Below are positions 42,243-53,725 of a stretch of DNA of 64,000 bases, piece by piece. The stretch is taken from positions 55,286,789-55,350,788 of the forward strand of contig OX465584.1 in the NCBI GenBank assembly GCA_950022655.1, given 5' to 3'. The notes under the pieces are model-generated. The model was not told the DNA's origin, did no database searches, and saw only the letters and a program-made list of their open reading frames with translations. The translations under genes were made by a program, and so were the position numbers. Origin of the DNA: Alentia gelatinosa (taxonomy: Eukaryota; Annelida; Polychaeta; Phyllodocida; Polynoidae). The first letter of the stretch is position 1, and each line of letters begins with the position of its first letter.

Positions 42243-43632
42243 AGGGTGTGTTCCACCAACTTGGCGTCAAAATGATGCTAGGCTGGCCTCTCAGCTGAAC
42301 TTCATGGCCGGCTCCTGCTCTTTGGCTGAGAAAGAATGCATTATCATACTACACTCTTCCACTGAGCCACCTTATTCTAGTTGGCCGATGACCACACTTT
42401 GCCAGTACACAAACCTGGCATGTGCTTTCACGCTTACCAGAAGCCAGCAAGAGTTTGGAACCAACACACCGTCTGATGGAAGTTGGCTGCATTAACATGA
42501 TACACAGTTCCCTGTTTATTTGATAGGGGGCAGATCAAACTCAGTTTGGCTAAACTAGGCCATTTCTGCCATGTTGGCATCTGTATGGAACGATGAGAGC
42601 TCATAAAATATCTCCTGAATATTGTGGTTAACTGAATAATGAAGGCAAATAAACATAAGCATTGCTGTGCAGTGTTATGGTCTGGATCTACTAAACACCT
42701 TGTTTCATACAATATAAAGATAAGCATAGATGCTAAGAATGTATATAGCACATTCTGGTACTGAAATTGTCCAATCTTTCGAAACTGTCTGAACTTTCGA
42801 CCTCCGCTAACAGGTCTACGCCTCATGTGTATCATCTGCTCACACAACGGTGTTCCTGGCCACGTAGTCTGTTGAGGTGGACACAGGGAGCAGTCAATGC
42901 AGGAGCCATACTTGCATCCAACCTACTGGCTGGCTGTGATTCTGAGCCAGCAAATCCTAAAAAATTCATGTTTTCCTGGCGACAGAGGACAGGTGACATA
43001 ATGGACAATTTGAGATGGGCCGAGGCAGGCTATTATGCTGGGGCCATGCCTTAGCAGGTGGAAAAGCAAGCTTTTTGATGATTTTAGCTGGCCGGCACTG
43101 CACAACCTGCAGCCGACACTCTGCAACCAGGAGCCAGCACTCCCATTTCAGTACCCAGTGACTGGCAGCTGCCAAAGTATTCCATAGGCCAGGTCGTCGC
43201 CTGATACAGGCCAGGTCAGCTGGCATTATATAGAACTGCATCGAGAATCGTATAAATAGACAATACTCCACGAGTTTGGATGGGCCGCAATCGTCATCGA
43301 GGCGAAGCCGAGTGACAATTACGGGCCTTTCAAACGAGTGGAGTTTTGTCTATTTTACGATTCGAGTCCGGTTCTGGATTTATCTCACCCCTTTTTATGA
43401 CATTGAATATCATCAAAATTTCACAATGATTAGAATAAACTTAGCAAATCCATATGACGTCATCTCAAATTCACTACTCCACGGCCGTGGCGTAGTATCG
43501 TCACTATACGGGGGTGATCGTTGACTAATTTTTTCTAATGTTATTCCTATGGCTAAAGTTGTAACAGGGGTAAGATAAAACACCCTACGGTTGGTTAACA
43601 CCAATTTTGCCTCGCTGGTAGAACACACCCTT
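42243..43632. mobile_element. 1.4-kb TTAA-type TIR element
   Basis: AAGGGTGTGTTCCACCAAC at the left is mirrored by GCTGGTAGAACACACCCTT at the right; flanks are CTAA (42239) and TTAA (43633). The interior has no transposase and includes a foldback unit (43225-43580) with tip ATCGAGGCGAAGCCGAGTGA. Confidence 0.7.
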
Positions 43633-43642
43633 TTAACTTTAA

Positions 43643-43900
43643 GGGCTGGTTCCACCAACATGATGGATTTGCTGTGGTATATCTTACAGTATCTGACAGT
43701 GGTGTGATATGTCGTTCTTGCTTTGTTGCAGTATGTAGCGCGTGATGATATGTGTATATTTTGCTGCTCCACCACCACAACATCTCAGGACACATTGCAG
43801 CAAATTTATGCACATGTTTATTCAAAACCTAGCAAGATGCAGCAAAACAACCAAATCGTGACCAATCCCGCTGTAGCTTGTGTATTGGTAGAATCAGCAC
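43643..43900. mobile_element. TTAA-flanked TIR element
   Basis: GGGCTGGTTCCACCAACA and TGTATTGGTAGAATCAGCAC, flanked by TTAA at 43639-43642 and 43901-43904. It lies immediately next to the 42243 element. Same family as 52865-53130. Confidence 0.78.
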
Positions 43901-44012
43901 TTAACTCTCATCTAAGGCCACTAAAAGAAAGAACTTGTTTTTCATCACCAAGCCATGAAAAATATGACGAGGGCGCATTTTTTTTTTTTTGCTATATCAA
44001 AGAGGGCAGACA

Positions 44013-44108
44013 CAGTAAAACACCACATAAGCGGACATCCTCCGATCCGGGCCAAAGTTGCTGCTTACGCAAGATGTCTGCTTATGCGGGGTTTCCAGAT
44101 TTTTACTG
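44013..44108. mobile_element. Decayed pogo-like MITE
   Basis: CAGTAAAACACCACATAAGC at the left and TTATGCGG...TTTTTACTG at the right resemble the better copy at 51456-51629. No TA flank remains. Confidence 0.4.
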
Positions 44109-45104
44109 GCTCTACATTTAATGCATCCCTGAAATCAGGAGCTTTAATGTGATACTAAAAACACATACCTTTCATAATTTCTATCAAAGATCATCTATTT
44201 AAAAGAAAAAAAATCTTCTAAAATAGTTTTTTCTGATGCGCGCGGTGATGAGAAACAAGTTGGGTTATTTTAGTGGCCTAATCTATTGATATTTTTGTTA
44301 CCATCTTAAAAGAAAATTGTTATCTCATTTTCTAGAAGCTGCTTACCACTATTGTCTTGAGCATACAATTTCTGTATCTGAAAAACTCAATTAAACTGAG
44401 ATACCGTACTTTTGTGAGTAATAAAAAAAAAATTAAAAACACAAAAAAGAAACATGCTATTTGACAGAAACCCCTACCCTGGAAAATACGTTGAATCATT
44501 AGCAACTGGGCCCCTAGCCGACATTCCTCAATTCCCGGAAGGACCGTCTCATACCAACAAGACTCGTTGACGTTGTCATACATGAGATATTCTCAAACTT
44601 AGTCAAAGCAAGAAGAATACGATCTTTCTGCTCAGCAAATTAGACACGAGATCTAGATTTATACCTAGATCATAATCCCCATGTCCTCACTTCTACTGAA
44701 TGGTAACAGAACTGAGGCATCATTCAACTCGCTTCATAAGCATAGATGTTAACAAGGACTGTGCAATTGAGTAGATCTTCCAACCGTGGCAGACGTGTTC
44801 GACCCTTGTTTTCCATGAAACGTGACAGTTTGGGTAGTGACCAAGTAACAGGTAGTCATACCAAGATCTAGATCTCGTTTCACACGGTTCAGTGCCACAC
44901 ACAATCGGAAATATAAACAATGTCACGAGACCTAACACAGCCAAACAGAAACAATCAGGTTTTAATCATACGTAGAGTGTATTAAAACTAGATATATTAC
45001 CTGACTTTTACCACAGATGAGATCGAATCATGGAGAATTGGGTACGCTGGCGACTCAAAACAATCACAAACTCTAGAAACAGGGTGCGAGTCACACGCCT
45101 AGTT

Positions 45105-45265
45105 TGAAGTCTCGCAGAACGAAGTACCCGCGAGACTTTGTACGCGACTACATTTTTCGTACTGGTTCCCGGGTCCTCCACTAGGGGGCTCGGCGGTTCG
45201 CGCGTTCGTCCGTCAAGAACCGTTCTCTACTTCGCGGTAGTTTGACAGCCAGGGATGGCAGATGC
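45105..45265. promoter_or_regulatory. GC/CpG-rich block, possible promoter or 5' exon
   Basis: CpG-dense sequence (CTCGGCGGTTCGCGCGTTCG, ACTTCGCGGTAG) in an AT-rich surrounding. A diverged copy (TGGTTCCCCGATCATCCGCT, 48440-48545) lies in the second copy of the duplication. It could be a remote first exon or promoter of the minus-strand receptor, but no splice link can be shown. Confidence 0.3.
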
Positions 45266-45404
45266 CCGGACTTCTAACCTGGAGCAAAGAGGAAAGAATT
45301 ACTTAAATTCTGCCCTCTTTGCTCAGATTAGAGCGGAGACTTTTGTCAAAGAGCTATAATGCCGCATATTTATTTCCTTTATAACTGGGGATATCTTATT
45401 TAGA

Positions 45405-46090
45405 GAGTGCTCAAGTTAAATTGAGGAATGCCTTACAATTACTCCAAAACCAAGCACTTCGTATCTGCCTTTAATAGCGCTACTGCTTATACACCAATAT
45501 ATAGATCTCCATAGATGTGCTTAAATACCTTTATTACAAGATCGAAGGCATGCTCATGTTCTAAACTACATGTATAAGAGATCTAGGAATATTGCATTTG
45601 TGAATAATAACAAAAGGACAACAAGGCTCTTTGATGCACCAGTCCTAGTTACAGATAGACCAAACTGTTCTGCCTACATGCGTTCCCTGAAATAGCATGG
45701 TGGGAGTAAATGGAATGAGCTTAGCTCACTGATAAGGAACACTGTAACTTTTACCATGTTCAAGGCATTAACAAAAGCTGATATGAACAGAAAGATCTGG
45801 TTACTCTAACCTTGACACTGCAGTGGACACTGTAATGAATCCTTGTTAAAACTGTTTAAGTAAGATAAGATATTTTGTCTATGATGTGGAGAACTTTTTA
45901 ACAAAAAATCATGTTATTCTTAAGCAGAACTGAAGTTAACTGCAGAATTGTGTCATGGCTAGGCCGTTTAGACCAGCCTTAAAAAAAGGCTGAGGCCTTT
46001 TGCCACTTTGTTGAGCTGAGATTAAGTATATAAACTGCCATATATATTGTTACCCTGATGCTCAATAAAGAAACTTTACAACAAAAAAAC
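45405..46090 (+). pseudogene. 5'-truncated LINE: end of reverse transcriptase ORF plus 3' UTR
   Basis: Interrupted frames encode segments typical of the extreme C-terminal end of non-LTR retrotransposon ORF2: LQLLQNQALRICL (45427 onward, then a stop), and from about 45540 DRRHAHVLNYMYKRSRN, KRTTRLFDAPVL, a stop, then GGSKWNELSSLIRNTV and TMFKALTKA. A 3' UTR follows, with CAATAAAG near 46063 and an A-rich end. At least two in-frame stops and a 5' truncation show it is dead. The pattern resembles Jockey/CR1-type elements; the clade is uncertain. Confidence 0.8.
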
Positions 46091-46149
46091 CAAAAAAAAA
46101 CTGGAACCGCAGACATCATTTACTTAATTGTCATTCCCTTTATAAATAC

Positions 46150-48203
46150 ATTTTCCTCAGGCAATTGTACTTTTATCAATGTAGACCTACTTATTTGATG
46201 AAAATATGTACTTCTTGAAAATATGTACCTTTCTTATGTTTGACATTACAGATTACTCAGGACAAAGATTACATACCACGGCAAGCAATAACCCTGCGAT
46301 AGTCCCTGCTGGAATAATATGAAGAGACGTCACAAGTTTGAGTCTGAGTTTATTTATGCCACTCATTTTGTTGGCTCCATAATTTCACGAGTCGAAGAGG
46401 AGTGACATTACGGAGCCAACAAAATGAGTGGCATAAATAAGCTCAAACTCAAACGAGTGGCGTCTAGATTTTATCCTACCCCATTTCCATATTTTTTCAG
46501 TATCAAAAAGTAGTGGCATAAACAACACTTTATGTCACACCCGTGACATAAACAAATCCCATGTTAAGCCAATGGCGTTTTTTATTAGGGGTAGGATAAC
46601 TAATAATATAAATGTCGCTGCTAACTTTAGAATAGAGGTGGTTGTTGAAAAGCATTGCACTGCCATAGGCCAGGAAGGCATATTAGTGACTATGTTGGGA
46701 TCCGGATTAGAATAGAGTTTTCCTAATAAAAAAAACCTTATGGATTCACTTGTGCTGCATGTCCAATTAGTTTAAGTAGGCATTTGTATGTAAATACATG
46801 TAATAACTAAAGGAAGAAATTCTGAAATTACAGTATAGAAATATTGCATTATTTCCAATCAAGCCTTCCTTCTCCATCTTCTGGCTACCATGACAGTGCT
46901 TTAACATATGACAGGTACCACAAAAAGAGACCTATTTGCTACTTTACTATTTTGATAACAAAAGAGTCCATTTTGACTTATATTGTAAGACTTACATGCA
47001 ATGTTTAGATATTGAAATTAGTGTAAAAATTATATATATACTTGATTAAACTGGGTTTTTATTTTGCTTCCATATGGAATTCTATGGAATATTCACTCAT
47101 ATTCTAGAAGTCAAACATTTTGCCTAACTTATATAGAATGATTTCTGAGAAAATATGTCAAAAAAGAAAACAGAAAGGGCCTAAATTATTTCAATAAATT
47201 CAAAATATATATGACACTAAAAACCATAATCTTTGGTTTAATATGATACCATGAACCTTTTGCAAACCTGTATATTTTCACAGCCTAAATTTTGAAAATG
47301 TTTGTATATCAATTAGTTTCCAGTCCTCATGGTTGCCCGGCCAAGCTCTTGCATGGTAGATCACTAGAAGTCCTGGTAAAGCAGGTGCTCCATAGAAGTG
47401 GTGGAGGATTACAAAAAGACAATTTGCATTTACAAAACGATATTGTGCGGCACCTAACGCCGGCCATATTGAACCTGGTATGGTATATTTTTTAAAGTCT
47501 GTGGTGACCACCTGACATCGCCCACAGTACCGGTAGTCACGCATAACCTAAACCACACATTTAATGTTATTGCCATTTTGATTTGATTCTTGTGTGGGAA
47601 ATAGCCCTAGTTTTTTTTCATGTACCGGTAGACCCTACCCCCCTACATGAAGTTTTCAAAAGATAGTGAGTGATTACAAATCTAGGTGGATATAGCCTAC
47701 AACTTGTTTAAAATTATTTAAAATAAGAACAACAATAACAATTGAATTCTGGAAAATTTAAATTAAATATATTATTTTATGTCAGATCTCTGCAAATGTT
47801 GGCGAAACAACATTGATTGGCACTATTTTTCTTAGTAGGCTGTGGGTTTGTCTATATTTAAAAAAAACCAGACATGTTCTTCAGAGGCCCGACGTTGTGA
47901 TTAATTTTGTCAAATGTATGTGGGCCATAGAATGCCCCCTAAGATGGGCCCCACTCCACAGCCATGTCACTGACACGTGTTACAATATATCACTTGTTAT
48001 CTTCTCTGCCATATCATACACAGGCATATATCTATTTCCTAATTCTAGGAGAACAGATTAGACACTATTGACCTTACATTAAATAGATTATACAAATACA
48101 CAGGTCTAGAACCCATATGAAAAAGAGCTCTCCTTATGTGTGTGAATCGTAAAATCCTTGGAATTAAAATCACGCCACCCCCCTCCCCAGAGCGAAGCCC
48201 CCC

Positions 48204-48234
<31 letters not shown>

Positions 48235-48560
48235 ACCGTAAATTCATGATGTACGCAACCTCTTATGACATTGTCAGGAAATCTATCCTTCTTACCTTCA
48301 ATTCGTGTTAATGTGTAACCATCTTACTATGATTACTACCAAATATCAGCACTGAAAAAATACAGATATAAGCTAGGATAACACTTAGCTTAATTAGCAC
48401 CAGGTAATGTTTATGTTGTTACATTCCCTCGCACAGCACGCATTCACAATGGCCGCCATACACACTGGTACACTGGTCACCAGAGCAAACGCTTTGCATG
48501 TTGGTTCCCCGATCATCCGCTAGACACTCTGAGGCGGACAATCTAGGAGCAAAAAAAAAA
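46150..48560. repeat. Segmental duplication, copy 2
   Basis: Collinear with 41450-45290: TTTCCTCAGGCAATTGTACT (46151), GCTGCTAACTTTAGAATAG (46618), CAAGCTCTTGCATGGTAG (47342), CCCACTCCACAGCCATG (47948), GACACTATTGACCTTA (48062), TCTAGAACCCATATGA (48105) and a C/CA tract (48198-48235) corresponding to the C tract at 42048. Diverged by many substitutions and by insertions such as 46334-46599. Confidence 0.7.
46334..46599. mobile_element. Foldback element, family A, copy 3
   Basis: Hairpin arms TTTGAGTCTGAGTTTATTTA and ATAAATAAGCTCAAACTCAA, tip CACGAGTCGAAGAGGAGTGA. It is followed by TTTATCCTACCCC, a region with TGTTAAGCCAATGGCG and the end TTATTAGGGGTAGGATAA. Inserted in copy 2 of the duplication only. 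Confidence 0.82.
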
Positions 48561-49191
48561 CCTTTTTATTTATCATCCAAACCATTCGTTTTCCCCAATT
48601 TTATGAATCCAAAATAGAAATTGCTGGGAACTACACATTAAAAATCTATGAATTCATGATGTTTACCTATTATGATGCATGATGGGTAGGCCTCGGAAGT
48701 CTCGCACACACGCGCCATATTTCTCGTTGTGTGTAAACTGCTAGCAACACAGGGAGGTGTAGGTGGTGGCACTCTTCCAGCCACATGCGTACACCGACGT
48801 ACGCCTACATGCTTCAGGATGATGTAAACACGCCTCTTTGCAGTTGTCCTGTACCAATGGAAGTAACGCACGCCGCGTTAAGTACATCAAAGCACCATAC
48901 CTTAAAATAAGTGTCGGGATGGTCCAGCTTCTATCGACAGCTACACGGGAGTTGAGGCGTAGCTGATTCGGCCCAAACTTCGCGGCCCTGTCAGCGGTCT
49001 TCCCCGAGTTGTCAGATTGTCAAGCCGTCGTCAAATGATCGAGATATTCATTTACGGATTACCCAATCACCTGTATCCCGTGACACAAAGATATACCCGT
49101 GCTTGACCGTCCACAATCTGTCTAGGGGTAGGCTCGTTCTTCGGTGCGCATTCAATTCTTTTGCATGCCGTAGAGTAGGTTGCATTACACC
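48561..49191 (+). promoter_or_regulatory. Upstream region and probable 5' UTR of the plus-strand gene
   Basis: The last 300 bp before the ATG are markedly less AT-rich than the surroundings and contain several CpGs (CCCGAGTTGTC, CAAGCCGTCGTC, CTCGTTCTTCGG). No TATA box is evident. An in-frame TAG at 49171 closes the frame above the start. Confidence 0.4.
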
Positions 49192-49444
49192 ATGGATGCC
49201 GCGGCCGATTTAGCAGTGTCGGCCGCCGCGGATGTGAACGGATCAGCCGTTGTGGCTTCGAGTTCCCAAACTGAGTTGCCGTCGGACCATACTGGAATAA
49301 CCATGCTTGCCCAGCCTTCGATGATGGATCAACATCTTCATCATCAACAACATCACCACCAACAGCACCTTCAACCACCACAACAACAGCTGTCAAATCC
49401 ACATGTCCTCACCGATTTAGGTGCACCACAACAAACGAATACAG
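49192..49444 (+). CDS. First coding exon of an unrecognised gene, His/Gln-rich
   Basis: ATG in context ACACCATGG (strong Kozak), with an in-frame stop 7 codons upstream (49171), so this is the first possible Met. 84 codons stay open to a donor ATACAG|GTAGGC (phase 1 out). The peptide begins MDAAADLAVSAAADVNG and is Ala/Ser rich, then has a Met-Met-Asp-Gln-His stretch and a His/Gln-rich tract (H-L-H-H-Q-Q-H-H-H-Q-Q-H-L-Q-P-P-Q-Q-Q-L), ending L-G-A-P-Q-Q-T-N-T. There is no signal peptide, membrane segment or domain. Such tracts are common at the N-termini of transcription and chromatin factors, but I cannot name the family. No following exon was found before 64000. It is transcribed away from the receptor gene. 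Confidence 0.72.
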
Positions 49445-51289
49445 GTAGGCCGAGTTGAATTGAGGGTACCCAGCTGCGATGACACTGAGTGGTTTTATCT
49501 CAAACCAAGACCTGACAATATCCTATTGTGATAAATACATTACATGGTGACATTTAGGTTGTGATACATATAATATGAGTAGAAGTAGAACCTAATTGTT
49601 GCATTGTTTTACATGATATCGACGCACGTGAGTACTTAATTATTAAGCACAGCTCTGTGACAAGACCTGGGTCAACGTGCTCGATATTATTCAACATTTC
49701 AAATAGATTTTAATTCTGTTATATGAGAAAACTTTGTTTTGATCATGACATCTAGCGTAGCTATATGCTCTTACTATTATCTTTAGTGTCAAGTATGCAT
49801 ATCAAAGTTACATGCAATGCAGCTTAGCCTTTGCTGAATGTTACATTTTGTACCACAAGTTAGGAGGTGGCTTACATAGTAAATAAAATCCTAGATGTTA
49901 GAGAAACTAAGATAATGCGTGTTAAAGAAACTAAGATTCGGGTTGCAATTGACTACTATCACCTTAAATAGGTTTACTCGTTACAGTTTTAACAGACAAT
50001 ATATTGTAGAGTACCTGTACATGGCGACAACGATAGGGACTGCTGGTAAAAATATATATATTCCTGGCATGGAACCTGGCCAACTGTGACCAATCCAGGA
50101 CAAGTATTTTATCAAAATATCTATTCTCATTACACACAAGTTCTTTATTGATATCTCTAATTTATTTTCCCAGAGGCGTATTGTTTAACTACTTCAAAGT
50201 AGATATGTTGTACAATACAAACATTGCCTTGAACTCATTTTCATACAGAAATTTATTTCACCATTTCACATATTGTCACTGGTCTTAGGTCCAACTTATC
50301 CGTATAGAGCAGATACATTTCGATATTTGATATGGTCCCGCCATTTTGCCCCCAGTGCCAATATACACCAGGTTGCGGGAGGGGTTATCAATGGATTATA
50401 ATGGCAGTTATTCCCCGAATACAGTGGCCTCATCTTCAAGGTTTGTACTGAAACTGCCCCAGTTACCTGGTGGAAGTTAATGATGCACTGTTAATGATTT
50501 GTTCATTTATGCAATTGCTGTGCTACTTCAAATATTCTTGTGTTTGTTATCATGCCACTACTACAGTTAACTTCCCAAGTTGGATGATTTAGAATAAATG
50601 AACATACCCTTTGCTAACATGTTCAAATAATGGCTTCAGAGCAGACCCGAATAATGAGAATAAATTTTGACCTATTTACACTGCGCAATAAAATCTGCCT
50701 GTATTAGCATTCATTGCTTCATGCATTAATTCATCTCATACGGTTGAAACGAAAATTACACCACGAAGGTTCTGAATATGAAATATAACCATAAGAAATT
50801 TTGGTCCAAGTCTATGTACAAGGTGACTCCTGGCATGGTTTAAGAAGGCCCTCATTCGAAGGTATCAACATCCAAATTCATAACTTTGACGTATGAAATA
50901 GCCACGCATACCAACACGTACTTCCCAGTAATGAGAAGCATATTTTGGTGTGTGAGTAAGAGGACATGTCCAATGGTCATATTAAACGTTTGACATGATG
51001 GGACACTACACAATTGAGTTTAAGATGATGTACAGGACGCCTTTAGTTGTTTAATGGAAGTTAAGCGAGCGATAACATAACGTATAGATGTACTACCACG
51101 AGGATAACAAGCGCCAGTAAAAGTACATTAAAAGCGTGTCCTGTAAGCGAAACATTATGAAACAGAGATGATCTGATGGGCTTAGGACTATAACGTCGGA
51201 GGTATATATCTTTCATTTGTTCAGAAAACAAATTAACGATAATGTTATTCGCACTACAATATGATAATCTTCCACAATGGAGATAAAGG
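49445..51289. other. Probable intron 1 of the plus-strand gene, unique sequence
   Basis: AT-rich, with unusually few recognisable repeats for this window. No second exon with both splice sites and a coherent frame was found. Confidence 0.45.
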
Positions 51290-51725
51290 AATATAAATAA
51301 GGATTGCATTTAAGGATTGTGGATAAGGATAATGAATAAGGCTTATAGATAAGGAATATATATAAGGATTATAGATAAGGATTATATATATAAGGACTAT
51401 ATATAAGGATTATGAATAAGGATTATATATAAGAACTATATTTAAAGACTATATACAGTAAAATCCCGCTAAGGATACTCTGTTCCGAGCAAAGTCTCCC
51501 TTTAAGCGGTTTTAGAATAAACCAAATAAGAATTTCTGTTCCAAGAAAACTATCCCCTTATGCGGAGTTGGGTGACCCCTTAAGCGGGGTGTCCCTTAAG
51601 CGAGGTGTCCCAGAAGCGGGGTTTTACTGTATAAGGATTATAAATACGGACTATATTTAAGAATTATAAACAAGGATTATATAAAAGGACTATATATAAG
51701 GACTGTCTATAAGGATTATAAATGA
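51290..51725 (+). repeat. AAGGATTATATAT-type satellite with MITE insertion
   Basis: Irregular tandem of 13-18 bp units (TAAGGATTATATATAAGGAC). Interrupted at 51456-51629. Confidence 0.9.
51456..51629. mobile_element. pogo/Tigger-like MITE
   Basis: Terminal inverted repeats CAGTAAAATCCCGCTAAGG and CAGAAGCGGGGTTTTACTG, flanked by TA on both sides (51454-51455, 51630-51631), as expected for Tc1/mariner-pogo targets. The interior repeats AAGCGG motifs. 174 bp, non-coding. Confidence 0.85.
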
Positions 51726-51759
51726 AGACTAAATATAAGGATAATACGTTCAGCATAAT

Positions 51760-52330
51760 TCAATGGCTGCTCGGCCGTCTTTGGCGGCAACCTGCAACAA
51801 TTAGTAGGTGTGAATGGAGCAAACGAACACCTATCTGCATATTTAGCGGATCGTTATGGTCATTGCTGACAGGTTCCCAGTGTGCTATCTTCAAAGAAAT
51901 CCGCGAAACCTTTTGCCAGTTCCCGGGATCAACACTGCCGCCCGGCCATTGAGGCGCACATAAAAACCACGGGCGCCGTAATTGGCGTTCAGACCTGGCT
52001 GTGGCGGCCTTCCCTGGCCGTCCATTTCGCCCATATTGCCTAATATTTATTAGTGGTTTCCCTCGCTGAGAATGTCGCTAATGTTGCCAGATCAAAGCCG
52101 AGTTCCCGCCGTTTTCCGACTGGAGCAGACGACTTTGGGCTCGTTCTGGAGTGCTGAGCTGGTGTCCCTTGCCACACGTAATGGCCATTACAGATGATGT
52201 TATGGCCATTAAAATAGAAAGGAAGATAGCGTCGGCTTTCAGATTCGCCACAAATCTACCCTAGGATGCTCTTTATGCGAATTTCGCCCTATCCTTCCTC
52301 TTAATTTTCTAGATTTCTCTTCGAACCTCG
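51760..52330. promoter_or_regulatory. Candidate conserved non-coding / enhancer region
   Basis: Unique and GC-balanced, contrasting with AT-rich flanks. It contains homeodomain-like palindromes (TAATGGCCATTACAG and TTATGGCCATTAAAA, 52180-52215), TTTATTAGTGG and TTGGCGGCAA. No sustained frame. The enhancer idea is inference from composition and location in a probable intron. Confidence 0.3.
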
Positions 52331-52864
52331 CACCAATACGTGAGGATTTGATTTATATTTTTGGTTGCCATTCCTTCCCAACACACTCTCTACTGGCACT
52401 AGAAATATTCATACGATTTTCCAACATGTTTTCATTCCTTGTAAGGTTAATTTTGAGTGTCATTATCAAAGGTTATCTTGACAGTGACAGAGGAGTTATA
52501 TGACGTGCCATCAAACCGGGCAGAGCACAGCGCGTTGGATTTACTCGAAGTTATAAAATCCTTAGGAAGCTAGGAATAGAGGGGAACTCACAACATAATC
52601 ATGGCAAAGGGCAGTCCGTTGAAGTCATAATACAAAAACAAATGTATTTAATTTTACTCTTAAGATTTTTTTTTTCTTACAAATCTCCATGGGAACGTGT
52701 TCTACAGTTGGAAGAAATCTAATGAATAAAACCTTCTCGCTTAAAAAAAACCTGTCGGGCGACTCTGAAAATGCACTGGTTGTCTTTGCACTCATATGGA
52801 AAGGGTTGTTGATTGCTGCCGAGCATGCGGGTAGGAACAGTAGAACTGGTACTCTGAGGTAAGT

Positions 52865-53130
52865 GCTGATTCCACCAACACACAAGTTGTAGCGAGATTA
52901 GTCCCGATTTGGTTGTCTTGCTAAATCGGGCTAGGTTTGAGTAATCGCGTGCCTAATCGTCGCCATGTTTCTTGATGTGTCGCGGTGGTGGAGCACCAAA
53001 ACATACACCCAACACCGCACGGATACGTTTTGTGACATAGGAGATACGACATATCCCAACACTGTAAGATATTACAAGATACACCAAGATATACCACGAC
53101 AAATGCATCCTGTTGGTGAAATCAGCACTG
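52865..53130. mobile_element. TTAA-type TIR element
   Basis: GTGCTGATTCCACCAACA and TGTTGGTGAAATCAGCAC, with TTAA at 53131 on the right and GTAA on the left. The interior parallels 43643-43900 (GTGGTGGAGCACCAAAACAT against CTGCTCCACCACCACAAC). Confidence 0.75.
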
Positions 53131-53604
53131 TTAAGGGAATGTCTGGTTAAAAAGGAGGTACTGACGTCTGTTTTCATGATGAATATGATAAAGTATGGGT
53201 AAATCACACAGGATCAGCATCACAGACACAACAACTCAGTCCGTAAGTGATGGCAGGTGCAGGCCTCGAGGAAATCCACTCTCGAGTCCAGTTTCTTGCA
53301 ACACTGCGTCTTGTTTGCCGTCAATCCGTCACACTACACTTTATTACCCTTTTACCAATAGCGAAAAATATTGATTCACCTTTCCGTGCACGTTCTTCCA
53401 TCATGTTTGTACTAAGTTTATATTGCGAGGCGAAAACATCCAGACTAGAATGGCTTCAGTCCCTGCATCCTGTGGCTACCTCTGCACCTACCTCACCCTC
53501 TTCGCTGTCTGGCGTTAGGGGATGTCCAAATATTTCAAAGTCATTTCTTTATTATGCCCATAATCAAAGACTTGAGCAAGTCTACATTCAGTCTTTAGCC
53601 GATG

Positions 53605-53607
53605 CCA

Positions 53608-53667
<60 letters not shown>

Positions 53668-53725
53668 ATCCACAAACAACAGCAACAACAACAAATCCAC
53701 AAACAACAACAACAACAACATATCC
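53605..53725 (+). repeat. (CAA)n microsatellite
   Basis: A run of about 19 CAA followed by two interrupted blocks (ATCCACAAACAACAGCAAC type). It creates Gln/Thr/Asn homopolymer frames on the plus strand and Leu/Val frames on the minus strand, which are not genes. Confidence 0.95.

Larger units (their letters stand above)
41450..45290. repeat. Segmental duplication, copy 1
   Basis: Blocks collinear with 46150-48560 include TTTCCTCAAATGACTGTTAT (41459), GCTGCTAACTTTAG (41719), AAAGCTCTTGCATGGCACG (41771), CCTCACTCCACAGCC, GACACTATTGACCTT, TCTAGAACCCATATG and CTTATGTGTGTGAATC (to about 42060), plus the GC-rich block near 45165. Intervening sequence is copy-specific transposon insertions. Confidence 0.7.

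Noticed and set aside
48448..48525. Short plus-strand frame starting M-A-A-I-H-T-G in a CpG-containing block
   Set aside because: Only about 24 codons, ends in a stop, and lies in the duplicated block whose other copy does not preserve the frame.
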